DNA of 40,348 bases, taken from positions 1 to 40,348 of the forward strand of contig CANQVL010000024.1 in NCBI GenBank assembly GCA_947627285.1, read 5' to 3'. Source of the DNA: an uncultured Oscillospiraceae bacterium (GTDB lineage Bacteria > Bacillota > Clostridia > Oscillospirales > Oscillospiraceae). Positions 25,661 to 32,954 of this stretch are shown here, piece by piece. Below the pieces are notes generated by a model. That model did not search any database. It was not told the DNA's origin and was given only the letters and a program-made list of their open reading frames with translations. Positions within the stretch are counted from its first letter, which is position 1, and the number at the start of each line of letters is the position of its first letter. A program made the translations under genes and the position numbers.

Positions 25661-26323
25661 TTATCTAAGTTTAAACCCTATCCCCCAAACCGCCTCTATA
25701 TAGTCCCTCCCGCTCGCCTCCCGCAGCTTCCTCCTCAGATTGCTTACATGTATCTTCAGCGAGCTCTCCGTGCAGTCCGGCGTGTCGTCGCTTATATCCT
25801 CCAAAAGCCGTGACTTTGAGATGACCTGCCCGGGGTTCCTCATAAGCAGCTTCAAAATGGCGTATTCCGTCCTTGTCAGCCTCACCTGGGTTCCGCCTGC
25901 CGTCACCCCATGTGTATCCGCGTCCAAAATCAGACCGTCATATTGAAGCCGCGAGGACGCCGCAGAGCCGTTCTCCCTCAACCGCGCCGAGATCCTCGCC
26001 AAAAGCTCCCTTACCTGAAACGGCTTTGTAACATAGTCCGCCGCCCCGCCCAGAAGGAGCTTTACCTTGTCGTCCAAATCCGCCTTCGCGCTCACCACAA
26101 TGACCGGGACCCCGTTTATCCTTGGCAGTAACTCCTCCCCGGACAGCCCCGGGAGCATCAGATCCAGCAAAATAAGGTCCGGCGCCGTCTTGGAGAGCAG
26201 TAAAAGCGCCTCCGTGCCCGAATAGGCGCGGAAAACACCGTACCCCTCCCCTCTCAGCGCCTCCTCAAGCAAATTGCCGATATGTATATCGTCGTCTATG
26301 ACCAGTACCGTCTTCACACCCAC
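25661..26323 (-). CDS. OmpR/PhoB-family response regulator
   Basis: 220 residues. The receiver domain has the acidic pocket D10-D11-D12, the phosphorylation site D54 in 'L-I-L-L-D-L-M-L-P-G' and the conserved Lys in 'D-Y-V-T-K-P-F'. The C-terminal winged helix (about 125-220) shows 'L-T-R-T-E-Y-A-I-L-K-L-L-M-R-N-P-G-Q-V-I-S-K-S-R-L-L' and 'H-V-S-N-L-R-R-K-L-R'. The start is a GTG at 26323 (a second GTG at 26317 is possible) with GGAAGGG upstream. It ends just before the TTTAC repeat array, which is its most likely binding site, and partners with the histidine kinase at 22921-23814. It begins 17 bases after the MmcQ/EVE-like gene, so it may be transcribed from the yitT promoter. Confidence 0.94.
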   Translation of the reverse strand: MGVKTVLVIDDDIHIGNLLEEALRGEGYGVFRAYSGTEALLLLSKTAPDLILLDLMLPGLSGEELLPRINGVPVIVVSAKADLDDKVKLLLGGAADYVTKPFQVRELLARISARLRENGSAASSRLQYDGLILDADTHGVTAGGTQVRLTRTEYAILKLLMRNPGQVISKSRLLEDISDDTPDCTESSLKIHVSNLRRKLREASGRDYIEAVWGIGFKLR

Positions 26324-26340
26324 ACGCCCTTCCGTTTATA

Positions 26341-27105
26341 TCACCCCAGCGCCTCCCTCAGCGCCTCCGGCACCCCTCTCGGTCCTCTCACCGCGTAGAT
26401 CCCGTACTCCCTCCCCAAAACCTCAAACGTAAACCTGTCCGACTTGTAGCGCTTCACAAGCCTTATCCTCATCACCGCGGACATCCTCACCTCGCCGTTG
26501 TCAAATTTATAAGGTATATCCGTCCTCGTCACCCTGCATTTATATAGTATCGCCGAGACCGGCGCGGCCACATAGAGAAAGACCGTGTCCCCGGTCTTTA
26601 TCCCCTTCCCCTGCTTCCAGTTTATCTCCTTCGACTCCTCAAACGCCCTTTGCACGTCGTAATATTTGGGATTGGCGGGGACCAGCCACTCCTTCGGCGC
26701 CCTGAGAGCCTGCCTGGTCTGAGCCGACGCCGTGGCAAAATAGCTCTCCTCCAGCCACCTGCAGATCTCCTCAAACCCCACCGTCCCGTCCAGCAGTATC
26801 GAAACCCAGTTCCCACTGCTTATGTGGTAGCCCCTGAAAAAGCCCTCCTCCCGCGTGAGCAGATCCGCCAACAGCGGGTCCCCCATCTTCACGTTCAGAA
26901 TCTCCACGCTCTCCCCGCTCTCAAGCCCCAGCTTCGACCCTGGAACGTCCATAAAGAGCGCGAACCACTTCCCGTTGTCCCCGTGCCTCAGCACAGCGTA
27001 ATTGGGATACCTCTCCCAAAGATACTCCTCCCTCGCCCCGTACCTTCTCCCCGCGTATTCAACGATCCTGTCCCTCATCGCTCCCGCCGCCTTCTTTCCT
27101 TCCAT
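26341..27105 (-). CDS. MmcQ/YjbR-like protein with a C-terminal EVE-like domain
   Basis: 254 residues. The N-terminal half (about 10-135) has the MmcQ/YjbR (CyaY-like) pattern: 'Y-G-A-R-E-E-Y-L-W', 'Y-A-V-L-R-H-G-D-N-G-K-W-F-A-L-F-M-D-V', 'H-I-S-S-G-N-W-V-S-I-L-L-D-G-T-V'. The C-terminal half (about 143-250) starts 'E-W-L-V-P-A-N-P-K-Y-Y-D' and has 'G-I-K-T-G-D-T-V-F-L-Y-V', resembling the PUA-like EVE fold that binds modified bases in RNA or DNA. The function of the fusion is unknown. It lies 10 bases after yitT, likely in one operon. An alternative start at the ATG at 27078 is possible. Moderate certainty for the EVE part. Confidence 0.7.
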   Translation of the reverse strand: MEGKKAAGAMRDRIVEYAGRRYGAREEYLWERYPNYAVLRHGDNGKWFALFMDVPGSKLGLESGESVEILNVKMGDPLLADLLTREEGFFRGYHISSGNWVSILLDGTVGFEEICRWLEESYFATASAQTRQALRAPKEWLVPANPKYYDVQRAFEESKEINWKQGKGIKTGDTVFLYVAAPVSAILYKCRVTRTDIPYKFDNGEVRMSAVMRIRLVKRYKSDRFTFEVLGREYGIYAVRGPRGVPEALREALG

Positions 27106-27115
27106 AACGCCGCGT

Positions 27116-28009
27116 TCACTCCCTTCCCTTTCTCACGATCCCCGCCACGTTCTGCAGGGAGATAAAGGCGTTCCTGTCTATGTCCGTCACCAGCTTCTTG
27201 AGCTTGTTTATCTGAAAGTGGTTCACAATGAAATAGATTATCTGCTTCTCGTCCTTTGAGTATCCCCCCATGGCGTTGACGATGGTGCCCCCCGCCTTGA
27301 ACTGCTCATTAAGCGCCGCGCATATCTGCTTTGACTTGTTTGTAACGATCATGGCGCACATGGACCTGTCGAACCCCTCCACCAGAAAGTCCACGGTCTT
27401 TGACCCCACAAAATACGTGACGATGGAGTAAAGCGGCAGTATCCAGCTGTGTATCACCGTCCCGCAGACTATGTATAGCACCGTGTTGAATGCCATAACA
27501 AACGTCCCGATGGACACGCCAATCCTTCCGGCAAATATCACCGACAGCACATCTATCCCGTCTATCGCCCCGCCAAAGCGTATGGTCAGCCCGCTGCCGA
27601 TTCCCGAGATCACCCCGCCGAACACCGCGCACAGCAAAAGATCCGTCCCCGCCAGCGGCGACACAAAGTCCACGTCCACCGGCAAAACGTACATTATGAG
27701 GTACGAGACCAGCGAATATACCCCTATCGCGTACAGCGAGTACACCGTAAACGCGGCTCCCTGCCTCCTCAGCCCGAAAATAAACACCGGCAGATTCAGC
27801 ACCAGCAAAAACACCGACAGCGACAACCACTCCGGCGTCACCTGGTCCAGCAGCATGGAAAGCCCCGAGATCCCGCTGTCATACAGCTTCACCGGATACA
27901 GGAACATCGACACCCCAAACGCGTTCACCGTCCCCGCGACAGTCAAAGCCAAAAAATTTCCCGCCCGGATCTCCCCAAGCTCCCTCATCAATCCCTCAAC
28001 TCTCCTCAC
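27116..28009 (-). CDS. YitT family membrane protein
   Basis: 297 residues with five or six membrane segments in the first 205 and a soluble C-terminal domain. The N-terminus 'N-A-F-G-V-S-M-F-L-Y-P-V-K-L-Y-D-S-G-I-S-G-L-S' and 'G-G-A-I-D-G-I-D-V-L-S' are typical of the YitT family, and the tail 'I-V-T-N-K-S-K-Q-I-C-A-A-L-N-E-Q-F-K-A-G-G-T' is the DUF2179 domain. The transported compound of this family is not established. The start is the GTG at 28009, about 25 bases from a good promoter; an in-frame ATG at 27988 is an alternative. Confidence 0.93.
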   Translation of the reverse strand: MRRVEGLMRELGEIRAGNFLALTVAGTVNAFGVSMFLYPVKLYDSGISGLSMLLDQVTPEWLSLSVFLLVLNLPVFIFGLRRQGAAFTVYSLYAIGVYSLVSYLIMYVLPVDVDFVSPLAGTDLLLCAVFGGVISGIGSGLTIRFGGAIDGIDVLSVIFAGRIGVSIGTFVMAFNTVLYIVCGTVIHSWILPLYSIVTYFVGSKTVDFLVEGFDRSMCAMIVTNKSKQICAALNEQFKAGGTIVNAMGGYSKDEKQIIYFIVNHFQINKLKKLVTDIDRNAFISLQNVAGIVRKGRE

Positions 28010-28041
28010 CTTCCACCTCTCCCTTCAAAAAACATACCCCC

Positions 28042-28070
28042 ATTCTACCACACTCCCGCCCCCACATCAA
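28042..28070 (-). promoter_or_regulatory. Sigma-A promoter for yitT and probably the genes behind it
   Basis: Minus strand TTGATG (28065-28070), 17-base spacer, TAGAAT (28042-28047). Because yitT, the MmcQ/EVE-like gene and the response regulator gene are separated by only 10 and 17 bases, this promoter probably drives all three. Confidence 0.7.
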
Positions 28071-28093
28071 CCTCCCACTCTCCAACTTAAATC

Positions 28094-28124
28094 ATTTTTC
28101 CGACGACATGCGCGTCGGAAAAAT
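28094..28124. terminator. Hairpin with terminator shape upstream of yitT
   Basis: A perfect 12-bp stem ATTTTTCCGACG/CGTCGGAAAAAT (28094-28105 with 28113-28124) with a 7-base loop. On either strand the stem ends in a short A/T run. It lies upstream of the yitT promoter and could stop read-through from the right; no gene on the left would need it. Confidence 0.55.
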
Positions 28125-28143
28125 CACCTTTGCGTCAATGGAA

Positions 28144-28369
28144 CCCCCGGCTATGCCGGGGGGCAAAATGGGCTTTAGCTAAAAGCATCGAGCGAAGCGA
28201 GCGACTATAATATCAGGTTACGAATACAGACACGTCACAAACAAGCGGATAAGCCCGTTTACGGGTCGTAGGGCAAGTGATGCAAGCGACAGAAATTCAG
28301 TGCGTCTTGAGACGCTTGCCGGTAAAAGGCCCTTTTAGGGCCAAATCAAGCCTCCGGCTTAGCCGGAGG
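28144..28369. ncRNA. Hairpin-rich non-coding element, possibly an IS200/IS605-derived RNA or mobile remnant
   Basis: No convincing reading frame. The strand holds a chain of stems: CCCCCGGC/GCCGGGGG with loop TAT (28144-28162), CCCG/CGGG with loop TTTA (28254-28265), GGCAAG/CTTGCC (28272-28277 with 28315-28320) enclosing GCGTCT/AGACGC (28302-28315, sharing one base), GGCCC/GGGCC (28328-28342), and CCTCCGGC/GCCGGAGG with loop TTA (28351-28369), followed by TTATGACT. Two similar GC hairpins at the ends, a nested stem between them and the TTATGAC tail recall IS200/IS605 ends and TnpB-type guide RNA scaffolds. That resemblance is from memory and unproven; no tnpA or tnpB is present. Confidence 0.4.
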
Positions 28370-28405
28370 TTATGACTTGTTTTGCAAGTGTGCGCCCATA
28401 TGGGG

Positions 28406-28433
28406 TCCCCACGCAATCATGATTGCGTGGGGA
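28406..28433. repeat. Perfect 28-bp palindrome
   Basis: The sequence TCCCCACGCAATCA is followed directly by its reverse complement with no loop. It lies in a G+C-rich non-coding stretch (about 28380-28530) that also carries GCCGC/GCGGC and a CGCGCGCCGCGCG run. A DNA-level site or an interspersed repeat end is more likely than an RNA hairpin, given the absent loop. Confidence 0.7.
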
Positions 28434-28529
28434 GAGGAGGAGCGAAGCCTGCGCCTGAGCCCTGCCGCTTGCGGCGGGGCGAGGTTAAGCGGCTTCAGCG
28501 ACGACGAGGGCGCGCGCCGCGCGACAGCA

Positions 28530-28575
28530 GAAAAAATTTCCGGAAATGTCCGCAGACATTTCCGGAAATTTTTTC
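28530..28575. repeat. Long hairpin, 21-bp perfect stem
   Basis: Positions 28530-28550 pair perfectly with 28555-28575 around a CGCA loop. The stem ends in a run of six A on one side and six T on the other, so it could act as a bidirectional terminator. It lies only 12 bases from the next hairpin, which already terminates the Glp-like operon. Confidence 0.7.
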
Positions 28576-28586
28576 GCACGTCCCCC

Positions 28587-28627
28587 TTAAATTTTAGAAA
28601 AAGGCAAAGCCTTTTTCTAAAATTTAA
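28587..28627 (-). terminator. Terminator hairpin overlapping the DUF1667 stop codon
   Basis: A perfect 19-bp stem (28587-28605 with 28609-28627) with an AAA loop. On the minus strand its core is AAAAAGGC-TTT-GCCTTTTT, the form of an intrinsic terminator, and the TAA stop codon (28624-28626) lies within the stem. Confidence 0.8.
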
Positions 28628-28962
28628 AGCCTTCGTGTCGCCACCACCTTAACACCCGTCCCGCACACGTCGTCGATCACGGTGTCGCCGACCCTCACGG
28701 GCGCGCGCAGCGTCACCCCGTCCAGCGCCGCCATGACGTCGCGTATCCTCTCCTTGGGAACGGGCGCCGCCGTCTTCACGGGACAGCGCGGGATCTCCGC
28801 GCCCTCCACCCTGACAGTGGATGTCACGGTCCTTGTGGGGTGCGTAAGCTCCGCCTTTGCGTACTCCGCCCCCCTCGGGCAGAAGTTCCCCGTCACGTTG
28901 AGCCCGTCGTCAACCTTCAACCGGCACCCCCTGGGGCACACGATACAAATAAGCTCCCGCAT
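28624..28962 (-). CDS. DUF1667 small cysteine-rich protein of the Glp-like operon
   Basis: 112 residues from the ATG at 28962, which has GGGAGG 7 bases upstream; the GTG at 28968 overlaps the preceding stop (GTGA) and is a weaker choice. It carries 'I-C-I-V-C-P-R-G-C' and 'G-N-F-C-P-R-G', four cysteines that could hold a metal or Fe-S cluster, then 'H-P-T-R-T-V-T-S-T-V' and 'P-V-K-T-A-A-P-V-P-K'. This is the DUF1667 family, found with GlpA-like and FAD/NAD oxidoreductases in anaerobes and probably a redox partner of them. The biochemical role is not established. Confidence 0.92.
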   Translation of the reverse strand: MRELICIVCPRGCRLKVDDGLNVTGNFCPRGAEYAKAELTHPTRTVTSTVRVEGAEIPRCPVKTAAPVPKERIRDVMAALDGVTLRAPVRVGDTVIDDVCGTGVKVVATRRL

Positions 28963-28964
28963 AC

Positions 28965-30212
28965 TCACGCCTCCCTCACAAATACCCTTATCTCCTCCGG
29001 CTCGCCGCCAAGGAGCTTCACCGGCACCGATATGTTCTCCATCTCCCCAGGCGAGAGCCTGTCGCGCTTGAAGCGGCAGACCTCCCGCCCGCCGGCTTCA
29101 ACCACAATCTCCGCCTTTCCGTATATCCTGTTGACCCGGAAGAACACGCTGAACGCGTCCCCTGCGTTTTGGAGCCTCACCCTCTGCGGCACGGTGTAGC
29201 TCACGCCGTCCCCGTTTTTAATCGGCACTCCCTTCCCCTCCGCCGGACCCTCCAGCACGTATTTTGCCGCCGCGGTCCCCGCCCTTTGGCTCTCCTTCGT
29301 CACAAAATCCACCAAATCATGCACGTGCGCCACGTTCCCGCAGGCGAAAACACCGGGTACGCTCGTCTCCATATTCTCATAAACCGCCGCGCCCTTTGTC
29401 CTGGGGTCCATCTCTATCCCCGCCCGCTCCGTGAGCTCGTTTTCGGGAATGAGCCCCACGGACAGCAAAAGCGTGTCGCAGTCAAAAACCATCTCGGTTC
29501 CCGGTATGGGATTGCGCCGCGCGTCAACCTGGCTCACCACCACCTGCTCCACCCTGTCGCGCCCTCTTATGTCCGTGACGGTGTGCGAGAGGTAAAGCGG
29601 TATGTCAAAGTCCTCCAGGCACTGCACAATGTTCCTTGTCAGCCCTCCCGAATATGGCATGACCTCCACACACGCCAGCACCTTCGCCCCCTCCAGGGTC
29701 ATTCTCCGCGCCATAATGAGCCCTATATCGCCGGAGCCCAGTATCACCACGCGCTTGCCGGGCATCCAGCCCTCCACGTTCACATACCTCTGCGCCGCTC
29801 CCGCGGTGTATATCCCGGCGGGGCGCGTCCCCGGTATGGCGATCGCCCCCCGCGTCCTCTCCCGACAGCCCATGGAGAGTATCACCGACCGGGCCTCCTC
29901 GATCCTGTAACCCGTTTCAGGCCCCGTCATGTGTACCCGCCTGTCCGGGGTCACGTCCAAAACCATGGTGTCGGTCCTGACCTCCACCCCCGTTTCGGAC
30001 AGAAGCCGGGCGAACCTGTGGGCGTATTCGGGACCCGTCAGCTCCTCCTTGAAGTAGGTGAGCCCAAACCCGTTGTGGATGCACTGGTTGAGTATCCCCC
30101 CAAGCTCCCTGTCCCGCTCGACTATAAGAATATTCCTAAGCCCCGCGTCCCAGGCGGCGCACGCCGCCGCCATTCCCGCCGGACCTCCGCCCACAACTAT
30201 AAGGTCATACAT
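28965..30212 (-). CDS. FAD/NAD(P)-binding oxidoreductase of the Glp-like operon
   Basis: 415 residues. FAD-binding fingerprint 'L-I-V-V-G-G-G-P-A-G-M-A-A-A' at 4-17, the flavin-region motif 'G-G-I-L-N-Q-C-I-H-N-G-F-G', a second nucleotide fold 'V-V-I-L-G-S-G-D-I-G-L-I-M-A-R-R' near 154, and 'V-P-G-V-F-A-C-G-N-V-A-H-V' near 288, which marks the pyridine nucleotide-disulfide reductase-like class. In anaerobic Clostridia this protein is encoded between a GlpA-like dehydrogenase and DUF1667 and is thought to pass electrons from that enzyme. It overlaps the upstream gene by 8 bases and the DUF1667 gene region by tight coupling. Confidence 0.92.
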   Translation of the reverse strand: MYDLIVVGGGPAGMAAACAAWDAGLRNILIVERDRELGGILNQCIHNGFGLTYFKEELTGPEYAHRFARLLSETGVEVRTDTMVLDVTPDRRVHMTGPETGYRIEEARSVILSMGCRERTRGAIAIPGTRPAGIYTAGAAQRYVNVEGWMPGKRVVILGSGDIGLIMARRMTLEGAKVLACVEVMPYSGGLTRNIVQCLEDFDIPLYLSHTVTDIRGRDRVEQVVVSQVDARRNPIPGTEMVFDCDTLLLSVGLIPENELTERAGIEMDPRTKGAAVYENMETSVPGVFACGNVAHVHDLVDFVTKESQRAGTAAAKYVLEGPAEGKGVPIKNGDGVSYTVPQRVRLQNAGDAFSVFFRVNRIYGKAEIVVEAGGREVCRFKRDRLSPGEMENISVPVKLLGGEPEEIRVFVREA

Positions 30213-31641
30213 TCTCTCCGCCCCCCTTCGTCTCGTTAAAAAGAAGCCTCATTCCCGCTCTGTCCTGGACCACCTCTCCGGGCGTTATCCCCAGCTCGCG
30301 GGAGAGTATCTCCACCACCCTGGGGGCGCAAAATCCCCCCTGGCACCTGCCCATTCCGGCGTTTACCCGCCGCTTCACCCCGTCCACGGACACAGGCGGT
30401 ATGGGCGTACGCAGACAGGCGAGTATCTCCCCCTCCGTCACAGTCTCACAGCGGCATATCACCCGCCCGTACTCCGGGTACATGGCGACAAGGTCCTCCC
30501 GCTCCTCCTGACTGAGCTCTTTAAACCGCAGACGCCTGCGGAAAAATACAAATTCGTCCTTCCTCCGAAGCTCCAGCCCCGCGCCCCTCAAAAGCTCCGC
30601 CGCGTACTCCGCGATGGCGGGCGCCGAGGTGAGCCCCGGCGAGCATATCCCCGCAAGGTCCAAAAATCCAGGAGCGGCAAAGCCTATCCTGAAATCGTCA
30701 AAGCCCGTGTTGGCGCGAACTCCCGCGAAATTCCTTATGGATTTTGAAAAATCCACCCCCGGCACGGAGAGCCTCGCCGTCTCCTTCACAAACTCAAGTC
30801 CCCCCGCCGTAGTCGCGAGGTCGTGCCTGTCCGACCCCTCGGCGTTGGGCCCCACAATGAGGTTCCCGTGTACCGTGGGCGACACCAGCACGCCCTTCCC
30901 CTTTTCCGAGGGGCACTGGAAGATGACGGAATTTACCCGCGTCCCCTCCGACTTGTCAAGGAGGTAATATTCCCCCCGGCTGGGTTTGACCTCAAAGCTG
31001 TGGGGCGCCGCCATGTCGTGGACGGTGTCCGAGTCCACCCCCGCGGCGTTTATGACGTACCTCGCCTGGATGTACCCCTTGTCCGTGTGGACAGTCCAGA
31101 AGCCGTCGCCCCTCGAAAGCCCCGTGACGGCGGTGTTGAGCCTCAGCTCCGCGCCGTTTTTCACGGCGGTCTCGGCAAAGGCAAGGCACATCTCCCAGGG
31201 CGAAACAATGGCGGCGGAGGGCGCCCAAAGCGCCGCCCTAACAGTCCCCGCAAGCTCCGGCTCGCGCCTTCTCGCCTCGTCGCCGGATATTATCTCAAGC
31301 CCCTCAACGCCGTTTTTTACGCCCCTGCCGTAAAGCTCCCTCAGCGTCTCCTCGTCCTTTTCGGAAAAGGCTACAACCAGCGAGCCGCACTGCTTATAGG
31401 GCACGTCCAGCTTCTCGCAGTATTCCTTGGCAAGCGCCGCCCCGCGCACATTGAGCCGCGCCATGAGCGTCCCGGGCTTCGGGTCGTACCCCGCGTGAAG
31501 TATGGCGGAGTTAGCCTTCGTCGTCCCCACAGCCACATCGTTCTCCCTCTCCAGCACCGCCACGCTGACCTCATACCGCGCCAGCTCCATAGCCGCCGCC
31601 GCACCAATAACCCCACACCCAACAACCGCCACATCAACCAC
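30205..31641 (-). CDS. GlpA-like FAD-dependent glycerol-3-phosphate dehydrogenase with BFD-type [2Fe-2S] domain
   Basis: 478 residues from the GTG at 31641, with AGGAG 10 bases upstream; an ATG at 31659 lacks any ribosome site. N-terminal 'V-A-V-V-G-C-G-V-I-G-A-A-A-A-M-E-L' binds FAD. 'T-T-K-A-N-S-A-I-L-H-A-G-Y-D' and 'S-R-G-E-Y-Y-L-L-D' fit the DAO/GlpA/LhgO fold. The C-terminal part has 'V-I-C-R-C-E-T-V-T' and 'G-M-G-R-C-Q-G-G-F-C', four cysteines of a BFD-like [2Fe-2S] domain. It probably oxidises glycerol-3-phosphate, though a 2-hydroxy-acid substrate cannot be excluded. No glpK or glpF is nearby. Confidence 0.88.
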   Translation of the reverse strand: MVDVAVVGCGVIGAAAAMELARYEVSVAVLERENDVAVGTTKANSAILHAGYDPKPGTLMARLNVRGAALAKEYCEKLDVPYKQCGSLVVAFSEKDEETLRELYGRGVKNGVEGLEIISGDEARRREPELAGTVRAALWAPSAAIVSPWEMCLAFAETAVKNGAELRLNTAVTGLSRGDGFWTVHTDKGYIQARYVINAAGVDSDTVHDMAAPHSFEVKPSRGEYYLLDKSEGTRVNSVIFQCPSEKGKGVLVSPTVHGNLIVGPNAEGSDRHDLATTAGGLEFVKETARLSVPGVDFSKSIRNFAGVRANTGFDDFRIGFAAPGFLDLAGICSPGLTSAPAIAEYAAELLRGAGLELRRKDEFVFFRRRLRFKELSQEEREDLVAMYPEYGRVICRCETVTEGEILACLRTPIPPVSVDGVKRRVNAGMGRCQGGFCAPRVVEILSRELGITPGEVVQDRAGMRLLFNETKGGGENV

Positions 31642-31679
31642 AAAAACCACTCTCCTCATTTTGTAATATTCTAAATATT

Positions 31680-31708
31680 AGTATCCCTTTTTTGAGACAT
31701 TTTGTCAA
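31680..31708 (-). promoter_or_regulatory. Sigma-A promoter of the Glp-like operon
   Basis: Minus strand TTGACA (31703-31708, perfect), 17-base spacer, GATACT (31680-31685). It lies about 40 bases before the GTG start, back to back with the SLH gene promoter. Confidence 0.75.
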
Positions 31709-31746
31709 TACTTATTGAAAAATAAAAACGACATCACAATTGCCAC

Positions 31747-31775
31747 TTGCCATTAAATGAAAAATGTAGTATCCT
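31747..31775 (+). promoter_or_regulatory. Probable promoter of the SLH protein gene
   Basis: TTGCCA (31747-31752), 17-base spacer, TATCCT (31770-31775), 31 bases before the start at 31807. The spacer region between the two divergent promoters is A+T-rich. Confidence 0.6.
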
Positions 31776-31806
31776 GTTCTTAACCTGCTATATGGAGGAA
31801 CCGGCA

Positions 31807-32901
31807 ATGAAATTTAAAGCCATACTTGTAAAAATCCTCGCAATCGCTCTGGTTTTGTCCTCAATACTCGGCACGGCGTATGCCGGAAGCGCGAATTCCG
31901 GCGAAAGCGCCCTTATCTTCTCCGACGTTTCTGAGGACAATTATTATTACGAAGCGGTCATGTACATGACCGCAAAGGGCATTTTGCACGGTACGACTAC
32001 GCCAGTCAACGGCGTCGGAGAATACACCCCGGAAAAGGAAATGTCAAGAGCGGAGTTTATTTCCGTTGTCACAATGATTTATTACGGTTCGGATGTTGAC
32101 TTCCTTCCAAAGGCTCCGGGAGCCGCGTGGTATGCCAACTATTACACCGTCGCCCTTGAAAAAGGTATAATAACCGAGGTCGCAATGCCGGACGACAGTG
32201 TGACGTTGAAGCAGGGCTGCACACGGCAGGAAATGAGCATGATAATTGTAAACGCGTTGAAGAACGCAACGGGCGAGACCGCGGACAGATTGGTAAGCAC
32301 ATCCAAAATAGCCGACTGGGACAGCATAGGGACATATTATAGGGACTACGTAAGGATCGCTTATTCAATGGGTATTTTGACCGGCGTGGACTCCAAAGGA
32401 ACATTCAACCCCAAGGGGACATTAAATAGAGGTCAAGCCGCCCTCGTCCTTTATAAGATGATGGAAAAGTCAGAGCGTTCTACTCCTAATTTTGACGTTG
32501 TGGAGTCAACGATTGTGGACGGACATCAGGAGTTTGTAGAGGGTTCAAGACACAATGAGTGCAAAGAGGGAGACGTTGTTATAAAGGCTGATGGCACAAG
32601 AGTAGTCCTTGAGAAGAAATGGGGTATCCTTGGAGCAGGTCAGGGCGTAGATATTTGGACGGGTGTTGTTGCTCCTAATACTGGATTAGAATATGTAGTA
32701 GGTGATATGTGGACTGATGGCTCCCCAATCCTCATGGATGACCGCGGTGAAACTCATACGGGTATGGAATGGCTTACAATTAGTGAGCAAGCTCATCCTG
32801 GTATGGCGGGTATAACGACAGGAACAGAGGGCGAAGTATATAATATTTGGTTTATATATCACGAAGGATTTGGATGGGGTTATTATGGTCCACACAGATA
32901 A
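31807..32901 (+). CDS. Secreted S-layer homology (SLH) domain protein
   Basis: 364 residues from the ATG at 31807, with GGAGGA 8 bases upstream. Residues 1-27 are a signal peptide ending A-Y-A-G. Three SLH domains follow at about 38-95, 98-160 and 167-222, with the usual 'F-S-D-V', 'A-V-x-Y-M-T-A-K-G-I-L-H-G' and 'T-L-N-R-G-Q-A-A-L-V-L-Y-K-M' elements; they bind secondary cell-wall polymer and fix the protein to the wall. The last 130 residues are unlike anything I recognise and are rich in Gly, Trp and Tyr ('G-W-G-Y-Y-G-P-H-R' end). By hand count, a 120-base sample of the SLH part is about 52% G+C and of the C-terminal part about 47%, against about 70% in the start of the next gene. Confidence 0.9.
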   Translation: MKFKAILVKILAIALVLSSILGTAYAGSANSGESALIFSDVSEDNYYYEAVMYMTAKGILHGTTTPVNGVGEYTPEKEMSRAEFISVVTMIYYGSDVDFLPKAPGAAWYANYYTVALEKGIITEVAMPDDSVTLKQGCTRQEMSMIIVNALKNATGETADRLVSTSKIADWDSIGTYYRDYVRIAYSMGILTGVDSKGTFNPKGTLNRGQAALVLYKMMEKSERSTPNFDVVESTIVDGHQEFVEGSRHNECKEGDVVIKADGTRVVLEKKWGILGAGQGVDIWTGVVAPNTGLEYVVGDMWTDGSPILMDDRGETHTGMEWLTISEQAHPGMAGITTGTEGEVYNIWFIYHEGFGWGYYGPHR

Positions 32902-32954
32902 TTAGAGGTGAGATTTAGATTTATATTAAATCAAAGCGCCTGAGGAGGATAAAT

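Noticed and set aside
28377-28652. 91-codon plus-strand open frame (and overlapping short frames)
   Set aside because: It crosses the palindrome and both long hairpins, starts without a ribosome site and has no family resemblance.
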